This document shows, one piece after another, positions 50,715 through 58,403 of a DNA stretch of 64,000 bases (within the stretch, counting starts at the first letter, position 1; each line of letters opens with the position of its first letter). The DNA comes from PFJX01 sp963713085. Its GTDB lineage: Bacteria > Pseudomonadota > Gammaproteobacteria > Burkholderiales > Thiobacillaceae. A program made the position numbers and the translations under genes. The DNA is taken from assembly GCA_963713085.1 (NCBI GenBank), contig CAVQKQ010000019.1, positions 88,204-152,203 of the forward strand, in the 5' to 3' direction. Under the pieces are notes generated by a model, which saw nothing but the letters and a program-made list of their open reading frames with translations, did not search any database and was not told the DNA's origin.

Positions 50715-50738
50715 TTGCTGGCAAATGACAAGCAATAA
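49965..50738 (+). CDS. EAL-domain c-di-GMP phosphodiesterase, cassette copy 1 (3' part of the frameshifted gene)
   Basis: The remaining 257 residues of the cassette-1 effector, in the frame +1 to the 5' part. The EAL motif (SAEALIRW), the metal ligands in VNVSPLQL and LEITESLIMED, the DDFGTGFSSL loop, the catalytic Lys in LKIDRAFV and the Glu in AEGVETEK are all present. The domain therefore looks catalytically complete for hydrolysing c-di-GMP. It can be translated as a separate protein only from the TTG at 49965 or an internal start, unless the frame is restored in the cell or the shift is a sequence error. Confidence 0.8.
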   Translation: MENQLRQAVDNEEFVLYYQPKVNLVSGKVTSAEALIRWNKPRTGLVPPGMFIPILEETGLIYEVGRWALHKAMSDYLRWRAAGLPAVRIAVNVSPLQLRNTNFMDEVRRAVALDSHAAAGLELEITESLIMEDVEHNIATLHAIRAQGVTIAIDDFGTGFSSLSYLAKLPVDTLKIDRAFVIKMDAPEGLALVSTIIILAHALKLKVVAEGVETEKQSRQLISLNCDEMQGFLFSKPVPAEIFESKFLAPLLANDKQ

Positions 50739-50850
50739 CGGAAAGCTCGAACGTAGTCGAATATCAGGGATGAATTTTCAACTTGCCCGTTTCGGCGGAT
50801 CATGTGGCCAGCTTGTAACAGAAACAGAATGAATGGAACTCAAATGTAGA

Positions 50851-50900
50851 GTGATAAGCCCGGACGAGGCCTCTATCGGAAGATAGCCGCAAGTTATCAC
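50851..50900 (+). other. Structured RNA-like segment upstream of the small ORF
   Basis: GTGATAA (50851-50857) pairs perfectly with TTATCAC (50894-50900), and inside it CTATC-GGAA-GATAG (50873-50886) forms a tetraloop hairpin. It ends four bases before a possible start codon. I do not recognise a riboswitch class; it lacks the c-di-GMP-I core I would expect. Confidence 0.35.
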
Positions 50901-50904
50901 CGGC

Positions 50905-51054
50905 ATGACCAATAGGAACGGGCGCTTCAAGATCATGATGCCGCATCCGAAGCGCATGTTTCGCTCGGTACAGAACTTCTGGCATTCCTACGGCTGGCAG
51001 GAAAACGGCGCGTGGATGAAGATGCTCCAGGATGCTGGGAAATCGGTGGGTTAG
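50905..51054 (+). CDS. Possible small protein (49 aa)
   Basis: ATG at 50905 opens a 49-residue frame that is basic and aromatic-rich (FRSVQNFWHSYGWQENGAWM), ending at TAG 51052-51054, 21 bases before a terminator. Charge and aromatic content look protein-like rather than random, but there is no good ribosome site and I know no family. It could be the end of a decayed gene. Confidence 0.35.
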   Translation: MTNRNGRFKIMMPHPKRMFRSVQNFWHSYGWQENGAWMKMLQDAGKSVG

Positions 51055-51074
51055 TGAATCTGATGCTGAAAACA

Positions 51075-51102
51075 AAAAGGCGACCGGATGGTCGCTTTTT
51101 TT
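51075..51102 (+). terminator. Rho-independent terminator between the kai cassettes
   Basis: GCGACC (51080-51085) pairs with GGTCGC (51090-51095) around loop GGAT, with A-rich left flank and seven T after. It would end transcription of cassette 1 and the small ORF. Confidence 0.85.
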
Positions 51103-51145
51103 GTTTGAAGATTGCATCTGGGTAAAACAATCAATCCAAAACAAG

Positions 51146-51161
51146 ATTTGCCAAGGCAAAT
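51146..51161. promoter_or_regulatory. Palindrome upstream of kaiC copy 2
   Basis: ATTTGCC-AA-GGCAAAT, perfect 7-base arms, between the cassette-1 terminator and kaiC copy 2. It has no T-run, so an operator is more likely than a terminator. It differs from the repeat upstream of copy 1. Confidence 0.4.
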
Positions 51162-51394
51162 TAACTGCCCTCGCCCCGAAGCCGGGATGCGCGACGGAGA
51201 ACGTTGTACGGTAGCGCACATACCAACGCTAAAAATCGGCGTATGACTTCACTTAGAAGCAGAGAGCAGTAGGAATTTGCAGATGCCTGCGCGCAATCCA
51301 TGCCCTGATTCGCAGGATGTGTGTTGCAAGTAGTCGTCGCAGTTGCAGCGTTGAAACGCATTCTGCATGGAACAAAATCAGAAGGAAGGCAAAT

Positions 51395-53143
51395 ATGAAA
51401 TCAGCCCGATCTCCCCAGGTGAAGGTATCGACCAAAGAGCCGACCGGCATCGCCGGTTTCGATGAAATCACCGGCGGCGGTTTGCCGCGTGGCCGCACCA
51501 CATTGCTGGTGGGTGGGCCGGGTTCCGGCAAGACATTATTCGCACTGCAGTTCTTGATGCATGGCGCACGAGATAGCAAGGAGCCGGGCATCTTCGTTGC
51601 GTTTGAAGAAGTTTCACGACGCATTATTGCCAATACAAACAGCTTCAACTGGAAGTTGGAGGAATTGGTACAGCGAAAAAAACTGTATTTCATGGACGCC
51701 CAGCCGGTACCCGACCTGATCCAGTCGGGGAATTTCGACCTCCTCGGGATGCTGGCGGCGCTCGCGGCACAGGCCAAATCCATGGGGGCGAAACGCATCG
51801 TGTTCGATGCACTGGATATCGTATTGGCCCTGCTGCCCGATGCGGCGGCGAAAAGGCGCGAAGTGTACCGGCTGCACGAATGGTTGTTGGCGCAGGAACT
51901 GACAGGGCTGATCACCGCCAAGTCAGGCGAAGAGGAGAGCAGTTCGCCAGGCCAGCAGCCATTCAACTTCATGCAATTCATGGTGGACTGCGCCGTGAAA
52001 CTGAATCACCGCGTGTCGCTGGGCGTATCGCAGCGCAATCTGCGCGTGCAGAAGTTTCGCGGCTCCAGCTTCGATGAGAATGAATCGCCGTTCATCATTG
52101 GCAAGAACGGATTCGAAGTCGCCCTGGCGCGCAGCGTAGGTCGCACGGATACCCAGGTGTCGCAGGAACGCGTCAGCAGCGGCGTGTCGCGGCTCGATAC
52201 CATGCTCGGCGGCGGTTACTATCGCGGCGCCAGCGTGCTGATCACCGGTTTCCCGGGCACGGCCAAGACCACCTTGAGCGGGGCGTTCGCCGAGGCCGCC
52301 TGCAAACGCGGCGAACGCACCATGTTCGTCAGCTTTGATTCGGATGGCTCGGAAGTGATGCGCAATCTGGCCTCCGTGGGCATCCGCCTCGATCGTTATG
52401 CGAAGAGCGGATTACTGCACATCGTGTCGGCACGCACCATCACCGGCAGTGCCGAAACCCTGTTGGTGCATATCAAGACGCTGGCGCAGGAGCACAAGGC
52501 ACGTTGCCTGGTCATCGACCCGGTGTCGACCTTGGCCAAGACCGGCAACGAATTGACCGCGCACGGCGTCGCCGAACGGCTGATCGACTGGTCTAAGGCT
52601 GACGGCACCACGCTGGTCTGCACCAGCCTGCTCGATGAGATGACAAGTCAGGAAGGCGGCTCCACGCCATTGCAAATCTCGACCATTGCCGATACCTGGA
52701 TCCACCTCAACTACCTGGTGCAGGCCGGTGAACGCAATCGCGGCCTGTCCATCGTCAAATCGCGCGGCACCGAACACTCGAACCAGGTGCGCGAACTGAT
52801 ACTGAGCAATGACGGCGTGACGCTGGCGGACATCTATACGGCCGGTGGCGAAGTGCTGATGGGCACGATGCGCTGGGAAAAGGAAAGCGCCGAGCGCGTG
52901 GCAAACGAAGTCGCCGAAGTCGAAGGACAGCTCAAGCGCGTCACCCTCGATGCCGAAGAGGCCGTGCTGGAAGTGCGGGCGAAAGCAGTTCAGACCGAAC
53001 TGTTGGCAAAACAGGTGGAAAAGACTCTGTTGGAACGGACTACGGCAAGCCGCAAGGGCGAGTTGTCGCGCGGCCACACGCGCATACAGGAGTTGCGCGG
53101 CGGTGATGCCGCGAAGTCGGTTCGGAAAGCGAAAACGCCATGA
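51395..53143 (+). CDS. kaiC: KaiC-family ATPase, cassette copy 2
   Basis: A 582-residue double-domain KaiC homologue, clearly paralogous to the copy at 44740. CI: Walker A GGPGSGKT (40-47), E71-E72. CII: Walker A variant GFPGTAKT (285-292), while the catalytic Glu pair is replaced by D315-S316. The phosphosite equivalents are S429-T430, as in cyanobacterial KaiC, and the preceding T424 is kept. About 95 C-terminal residues form a charged coiled-coil-like tail. The ATG at 51395 (GAAGGAAGG ahead) was preferred to an upstream in-frame start at 51317 because homology begins there. It overlaps kaiB by four bases. Confidence 0.93.
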   Translation: MKSARSPQVKVSTKEPTGIAGFDEITGGGLPRGRTTLLVGGPGSGKTLFALQFLMHGARDSKEPGIFVAFEEVSRRIIANTNSFNWKLEELVQRKKLYFMDAQPVPDLIQSGNFDLLGMLAALAAQAKSMGAKRIVFDALDIVLALLPDAAAKRREVYRLHEWLLAQELTGLITAKSGEEESSSPGQQPFNFMQFMVDCAVKLNHRVSLGVSQRNLRVQKFRGSSFDENESPFIIGKNGFEVALARSVGRTDTQVSQERVSSGVSRLDTMLGGGYYRGASVLITGFPGTAKTTLSGAFAEAACKRGERTMFVSFDSDGSEVMRNLASVGIRLDRYAKSGLLHIVSARTITGSAETLLVHIKTLAQEHKARCLVIDPVSTLAKTGNELTAHGVAERLIDWSKADGTTLVCTSLLDEMTSQEGGSTPLQISTIADTWIHLNYLVQAGERNRGLSIVKSRGTEHSNQVRELILSNDGVTLADIYTAGGEVLMGTMRWEKESAERVANEVAEVEGQLKRVTLDAEEAVLEVRAKAVQTELLAKQVEKTLLERTTASRKGELSRGHTRIQELRGGDAAKSVRKAKTP

Positions 53144-53430
53144 GCCGCCGGATGAAATACAGATTTCGTCTCTACGTCGCCGGGGACGCGCCTAATTCGG
53201 TGCTGGCGAAGGCCAACCTGACTGCGCTGTGCCAGACACATCTGCCGGATCAGTACGAGATCGAAGTCGTGGATGTGCTCAAGGTGCCCATGCTCGCGCT
53301 GAAGGACAATATTCTCATGACGCCGACCCTGCTCAAACTCTCGCCGGCTCCCATCCGCAGAATCGTCGGCGCGCTCAGCCAGATGCAGACCGTGATGGAT
53401 ACATTGGGCCTGCAAGTCATCGTTAAATGA
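53140..53430 (+). CDS. kaiB: KaiB-family protein, cassette copy 2
   Basis: A 96-residue KaiB homologue more diverged than copy 1. The N-terminal strand-helix RFRLYVAGDAPNSV and VPMLALKDNILMTPTLLKL are recognisable. The fold-switch region reads IRRIVGALSQMQ and lacks the GLD motif that copy 1 keeps, so partner binding may differ. ATGA overlaps join it to both kaiC (53140-53143) and the effector (53427-53430). Confidence 0.88.
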   Translation: MSRRMKYRFRLYVAGDAPNSVLAKANLTALCQTHLPDQYEIEVVDVLKVPMLALKDNILMTPTLLKLSPAPIRRIVGALSQMQTVMDTLGLQVIVK

Positions 53431-56400
53431 AAACCAAACCACAGACAACGCGGGATAGCAGCGAGGAGATCGCCGCGTTGATCGAGACCTTGCACGATGC
53501 CGGGCAACGCCTGGAACAACTGACTGGCGGTGAGGTGGATTCCGTGGCGAATCGTGCCGGCCAGACATTCATGTTGCGGCACGCCCAGGATCAGTTGCGC
53601 CTGAACGAGTCCGCCAATCAGGTCGCCATACTCAACGCGCTGCCAGCGAGCATCGCCTTGCTCGATGGCCAGGGAACTATCCTTTCTGTGAATGAAGCGT
53701 GGCAACAATTCGGCCGCGCCAATGCAGCTCATGGCCCGGGACACGATGTCGGCGTCAATTACCTGACGGTATGCGACAAGGCGCGGGGAGACGATGCCGC
53801 CGAAGCCAGCCAGGCCGCCGCCGGTATTCGTGCGGTGCTGGAGGGTACGGTCAGTACCTTTACGCTCGAATATACCTGCCATTCCCCCGCGGTACAGCGC
53901 TGGTTCCTGATGACGGTGACGCCCCTGGCTGGCTACACCTCAAAAGGTGTAGTGGTCATGCACTTGAATATCACCGAGAGCAAGCAGGCGGAAATAGCGC
54001 TGCGCGAGAGTGAAGAAGAGTTTCATTCTCTGGCCGAAGCGATGCCGCAACTCGTCTGGATCGCGCGCGCGGATGGTTGGAACATTTATTTCAACCAGCA
54101 TTGGATGGATTACACCGGACTCACCCTGGAAGAAAGCCTGGGCCGTGGATGGAATAAACCGTTTCATCCGGACGACCGGCAGCGGGGATGGGACGCCTGG
54201 CGGAACGCGGTTGCGACAACCGGTATTTACATGGTCGAAAGCCGCTTGCGCCGCGCCGATGGGGAGTACCGCTGGTGGCTGCTCCGCGGTGTGCCACTGC
54301 AAGATGCCGGCGGCAACATCCTGAAATGGTTTGGCACCTGCACGGATATTCATGACCTGAAGATGGCTGAACTGGATATTTTCCGCGCCAATAGTGAACT
54401 GCGAGAGAGTGAACGGCGTTTCACCGACCTGCTGGGAAATGTGGAACTGGTTTCGATGATGCTGGATCGCGAGGCGCGGATCACCTATTGCAATGATTAC
54501 ATACTGCGCCTGACAGGATGGAAGCGCGAGGAAGTCATCGGTAAAAACTGGTGGGATATTTTCGTGCCCCCCGAACTGAACGATTTGAAAGACACGCTTT
54601 TCGCGAGCCTGCTCGACAACCTGCCAGAGGCGTGGCATCACGAGAACGATATCGTCTCCCGTTCGGGCGAACACCGGCTGATACGCTGGAACAATTCGGT
54701 GTTGCGCTCGGCAACCGGCGAGGTGATCGGAACGGCAAGCATCGGTGAAGACATCACCGAACGCAGACAGGCCGAGAACAAACTTGCGGCAAATGAATCC
54801 TTGCTCAATGAATTCATCAGGCACACCCCGGCGGCAATCGCGATGCTGGATACGCAGATGCGCTATATCCAGACCAGCGAACGGTGGATGCAGGATTACA
54901 AAATTGTTGGCCAGGATATCATCGGAAAGTCGCATTACACGATCTTTCCGGAGATAGATCAGCGTTGGAAGGATATCCACCAGCGCGTTCTGGCCGGCGC
55001 GATCGAACACTGCGATGAAGACCCATTTCCCCGCGCCGACGGTTCAACCGATTGGCTGCAATGGGAGGCACGTCCCTGGTACCAGTCGAAAGATCAAGTC
55101 GGAGGATTGATTTTCTTCACCCAGGTGATCACCGAACGAAAACTGGCCGAGCAAAAATTCAAGGATCTGCTCGAATCCGCGCCCGACGCGATGGTGATCG
55201 TCAACCGCGACGCTGAAATGGTTCTGGTCAACGCCCGGGCGGTGAGTCTGTTCGGCTGGCGCCGCGAGGAACTGCTGGGGCAGAAGATCGACATACTTGT
55301 GCCGGAACGCTTCCGCGCCAAGCATCCGGAAAATCGGAACGGCTTTTTCGCGCAACCGCATGCACGGCCGATGGGCGCGGGCGTGGACCTGTTCGGGCTG
55401 CGCAAGGACGGCAGCGAATTCCCGGTGGAAATCAGCCTGAGTCCGCTGGAGACAAACGAAGGCACCCTGGCGATTACCGCCATCCGCGACATCACCGAAC
55501 GCATGAAATCGGAGGCCAGTATCAAAGCTCTCAACCGGGTGCTCTCCGTGCTGAGCGGCATCAATACGCTGATCGTGCGCGTGAATGACCTCGACGAGTT
55601 GTTCAGGGAGGCATGCAACATCGCGGTCGATGCGGGCGGGTTCCGCATGGCCATGCTGGTTATCGTGGACCCGGTCACGATGCTGCCGGACTCGATCACG
55701 TCGGCAGGCAAGAATGAGGCGCTTCAGGCAGAAATCAAAGAAGTATTGTCATCCGGTGAAGGTATACAAAAGCCCCTGGTTTCGCGGGTGATCAGGGAGA
55801 AGCAGGCCGTCATTTCTAATGATACGCAAAACGATCCCAGGCTTTTATTCGGCAAGCGCTACACCGAAGCAGGGGTAAGGTCGATGACAGTATTGCCGCT
55901 GATCATCTCGGGTGAAGCATTGGGTGCGCTTGCACTTTATGCCAGCGAGATCAATTTCTTCCAGGAAGACGAGATGAAGTTGCTGACGGAACTGGCCGGC
56001 GACATCGCATACGCGATCGATCACATCGAAAAGCAGGAGCAGCTCAATTATCTCGCCTACTACGATGTGCTCACCGGCCTCGCCAACCGCACGCTGTTTC
56101 TCGATCGGGTAGCGCAGTATATGCGCAGCGCATCGAGCGGCGGGTACAAGCTCGCGATAGGCCTGTTCGATCTGGAGCGGTTCAAGAACATCAACGACAG
56201 CCTCGGCCGGCCGGTCGGAGACGCGCTGTTGAAACAGGTGGCGGAGTGGCTGACAGAATTCACGCGGGATGCCAGCCTGTTGGCGCGTATCGACGCAGAC
56301 CATTTCGCCTTCGTGGTGCCGGAAATAAAGTCGGATGGCAACCTGATCGCGCTGTTCGATAAAATCGCGAAAGCCTTTCAGGCCCATCCGTTCCGGGTAG

Positions 56401-57356
56401 ATAACAACGAGCTGCGCCTTACAGCCAAGATCGGCGTCGCGCAGTTCCCGGATGATGGCGCCGATGCCGAAACGGTGTTCAGGAACGCCGAGGCCGCACT
56501 CAAGAAAACCAAGAAGAGCGGTGACCGATACCTGTTTTACAAGAAGGAAATGAACGAAGCGGTGGCCGGCAAGCTCACGTTGGAAAATCAGCTGCGCCAG
56601 GCGGTCGACAACGAGGAATTCGTGCTGTATTACCAGCCCAAGGTGAACCTGGTGAGCGGCAAGGTCACCAGCGCCGAGGCGCTGATCCGCTGGAATAATC
56701 CGCGCACCGGCCTGGTCCCGCCGGGCATGTTCATCCCGATCCTGGAAGAAACCGGCTTGATCTATGAAGTCGGGCGCTGGGCGCTGCGCCAGGCTATCCG
56801 GGATTACCTGCGCTGGCGCGCGGCGGGCCTGCCCGTCGTGCGGATCGCGGTGAACGTGTCCCCGCTGCAACTGCGCAACACCAACTTCATGGACGAGGTC
56901 AGACGGGCAGTCGCTCTTGACTCGCATGCGGCGGCAGGGCTGGAACTGGAGATCACCGAGAGCCTGATCATGGAGGACGTCGAGCACAATATCGCCACTT
57001 TGCATGCGATTCGCGCCCAGGGTGTCACCATTGCCATCGACGACTTCGGCACCGGCTTCTCCTCGCTCAGCTACCTAGCCAAACTGCCAGTGGACACGCT
57101 TAAGATCGATCGCGCCTTCGTGATCAAAATGGATGCCCCGGAGGGGCTGGCGCTGGTGTCCACCATCATCATCCTGGCGCATGCGCTGAAGCTCAAGGTG
57201 GTGGCGGAAGGCGTCGAAACCGAGAAGCAATCGCGCCAGCTCCTCTCGCTGAACTGCGACGAGATGCAGGGTTTCCTGTTCAGCAAGCCGGTGCCGGCGG
57301 AAACCTTCGAATCCATATTCCTGGCACCGCTTGCGCCAGACGACGGCCTGAAGTAA
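53427..57356 (+). CDS. Multi-PAS/GAF/degenerate-GGDEF/EAL phosphodiesterase, cassette copy 2
   Basis: An intact 1309-residue cytoplasmic signalling protein. Order: N-terminal module (about 12-60, with GGEVDSVANRAGQTFMLRHA, like copy 1), about five PAS domains (60-690), GAF (about 710-870), GGDEF-like domain with D956-A-D-H-F960 in place of GGDEF and no proper RxxD I-site, then a full EAL domain from about 1060 with E1084-A-L, DDFGTGFSSL and AEGVETEK. Predicted net activity is c-di-GMP hydrolysis, with PAS/GAF input and possibly KaiB/KaiC control. The last 250 residues are nearly identical to copy 1. Confidence 0.92.
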   Translation: MKTKPQTTRDSSEEIAALIETLHDAGQRLEQLTGGEVDSVANRAGQTFMLRHAQDQLRLNESANQVAILNALPASIALLDGQGTILSVNEAWQQFGRANAAHGPGHDVGVNYLTVCDKARGDDAAEASQAAAGIRAVLEGTVSTFTLEYTCHSPAVQRWFLMTVTPLAGYTSKGVVVMHLNITESKQAEIALRESEEEFHSLAEAMPQLVWIARADGWNIYFNQHWMDYTGLTLEESLGRGWNKPFHPDDRQRGWDAWRNAVATTGIYMVESRLRRADGEYRWWLLRGVPLQDAGGNILKWFGTCTDIHDLKMAELDIFRANSELRESERRFTDLLGNVELVSMMLDREARITYCNDYILRLTGWKREEVIGKNWWDIFVPPELNDLKDTLFASLLDNLPEAWHHENDIVSRSGEHRLIRWNNSVLRSATGEVIGTASIGEDITERRQAENKLAANESLLNEFIRHTPAAIAMLDTQMRYIQTSERWMQDYKIVGQDIIGKSHYTIFPEIDQRWKDIHQRVLAGAIEHCDEDPFPRADGSTDWLQWEARPWYQSKDQVGGLIFFTQVITERKLAEQKFKDLLESAPDAMVIVNRDAEMVLVNARAVSLFGWRREELLGQKIDILVPERFRAKHPENRNGFFAQPHARPMGAGVDLFGLRKDGSEFPVEISLSPLETNEGTLAITAIRDITERMKSEASIKALNRVLSVLSGINTLIVRVNDLDELFREACNIAVDAGGFRMAMLVIVDPVTMLPDSITSAGKNEALQAEIKEVLSSGEGIQKPLVSRVIREKQAVISNDTQNDPRLLFGKRYTEAGVRSMTVLPLIISGEALGALALYASEINFFQEDEMKLLTELAGDIAYAIDHIEKQEQLNYLAYYDVLTGLANRTLFLDRVAQYMRSASSGGYKLAIGLFDLERFKNINDSLGRPVGDALLKQVAEWLTEFTRDASLLARIDADHFAFVVPEIKSDGNLIALFDKIAKAFQAHPFRVDNNELRLTAKIGVAQFPDDGADAETVFRNAEAALKKTKKSGDRYLFYKKEMNEAVAGKLTLENQLRQAVDNEEFVLYYQPKVNLVSGKVTSAEALIRWNNPRTGLVPPGMFIPILEETGLIYEVGRWALRQAIRDYLRWRAAGLPVVRIAVNVSPLQLRNTNFMDEVRRAVALDSHAAAGLELEITESLIMEDVEHNIATLHAIRAQGVTIAIDDFGTGFSSLSYLAKLPVDTLKIDRAFVIKMDAPEGLALVSTIIILAHALKLKVVAEGVETEKQSRQLLSLNCDEMQGFLFSKPVPAETFESIFLAPLAPDDGLK
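56574..57329 (+). repeat. EAL-domain duplication, copy 2
   Basis: Partner of 49959-50714 on the same strand, 6615 bases apart. See that entry. Confidence 0.85.
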
Positions 57357-57377
57357 CGCACGCAGAGATAACAATTC

Positions 57378-58403
57378 ATGGTGGCTGAATTCTCCGATAT
57401 CGACGGCACAGTCACAAGGCGCAGGCGGTTTGTCTACGTCGCCCTGTTTGTGACCCTGTTCTTCGCTTACTTCTACCTCAGGGATTCGAGCTGGCGCGGA
57501 GACATCTCGCTGCATACCCTGATGGAAACGGTCTCGACGGTGTTGGCGCTTGCGGTCGGCAGCCTTGCGCTGGTTCGCTACTACAGCAAGAAGGACAACA
57601 CCTTTTTGTTCATCGGCACAGGCTTTGTCGCCACTGCTTTTCTGGACGGCTATCACACGGTGGTCAGTTCCTCTCACTTCATCGAAACCTTCCCGTCGAC
57701 ACCGCCTTCACTGATCGCTTGGAGCTGGTTTGCCTCGCGCACCTTTCTGTCCCTGCTGCTGTGGATGAGCTGGCTGTTCTGGCGGCATGGAGACCGGCGC
57801 GACGCGACCGGCCTGATTAGCGAAAAGCTGGTTTACGGCACTGTTACTACGCTGGCACTGGTGTGCTTTGCCATCGTTGCGTTCGTGCCGATGCCGGCAG
57901 CTTACTATCAACAGCTGCCTGTTCCCCGGCCGCAGGAATTCCTGCCCGCGCTGTTTTTTCTGCTTGCCCTGATCGGCTATCTGCGCAAAGGCAAATGGAA
58001 AACCGATGTGTTCGAACACTGGCTGGTGTTGAGCCTCATCGTCAGCTTCATGGGTCAGGCCATGTTCATGTCGTTCTCCGGACAGGTCTTCGACATGATG
58101 TTCGATTCGGCACATTTGCTGAAGAACGCTTCTTACATCTGTGCGATGCTCGGGCCTGCTGTTCAGCATGCGGCGTCTGTTCAGCGAATCGTACGCGCAG
58201 CAGGAACTCCAGCTCAAAAACACCATACTGGCAACACAGCTGGAAGTTTCGCCGGACGCGATACTTGTGGTCGACGAGCACAGAAAAATCATCTCCTACA
58301 ACCGAAACTTCGTCGAGTTATGGGGCCTGACGCAAGAGCTGGTGGCAGCGCGCGTCGAAGAGGCCGTGTTGCACTCGGTCGTTTCACAGCTGCGGGATCC
58401 TGA
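57378..58403 (+). CDS. MASE3 membrane sensor (5' part of a frameshifted diguanylate cyclase gene)
   Basis: Residues about 15-260 form a MASE3-type membrane sensor with seven to eight hydrophobic segments (for example FVYVALFVTLFFAYFYL, FIGTGFVATAFLDGYHTV). The conserved end SAHLLKNASYICAMLG is followed by out-of-frame sequence from 58155 on. Removing one base from the GGGCC run at 58152-58156 restores LGLLFSMRRLF and joins the PAS-GGDEF frame starting at 58141. The full protein would be about 730 residues. It begins 21 bases after the cassette-2 effector, in the same orientation. Confidence 0.8.
   Translation: MVAEFSDIDGTVTRRRRFVYVALFVTLFFAYFYLRDSSWRGDISLHTLMETVSTVLALAVGSLALVRYYSKKDNTFLFIGTGFVATAFLDGYHTVVSSSHFIETFPSTPPSLIAWSWFASRTFLSLLLWMSWLFWRHGDRRDATGLISEKLVYGTVTTLALVCFAIVAFVPMPAAYYQQLPVPRPQEFLPALFFLLALIGYLRKGKWKTDVFEHWLVLSLIVSFMGQAMFMSFSGQVFDMMFDSAHLLKNASYICAMLGPAVQHAASVQRIVRAAGTPAQKHHTGNTAGSFAGRDTCGRRAQKNHLLQPKLRRVMGPDARAGGSARRRGRVALGRFTAAGS

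Larger units (their letters stand above)
50739..51394. other. Intergenic region between the two kai cassettes
   Basis: A 656-base gap without a gene of ordinary length. In order it holds an unassigned 110-base stretch, a structured segment (50851-50900), a possible 49-residue ORF (50905-51054), a terminator (51075-51102), a 16-base palindrome (51146-51161) and an unassigned leader of cassette 2. It is more AT-rich than its surroundings. The predicted boundary suggests that cassette 2 has its own promoter. Confidence 0.7.

Noticed and set aside
50851..50900. Possible c-di-GMP riboswitch
   Set aside because: A perfect outer stem and tetraloop hairpin made it tempting next to c-di-GMP genes, but the conserved core nucleotides of c-di-GMP-I or -II classes are not visible.
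50800..51219. 139-codon minus-strand frame in the gap between kai cassettes
   Set aside because: It crosses the predicted terminator and both hairpins, has no ribosome site, and its composition (many His, Phe, Ser, Cys) looks random.
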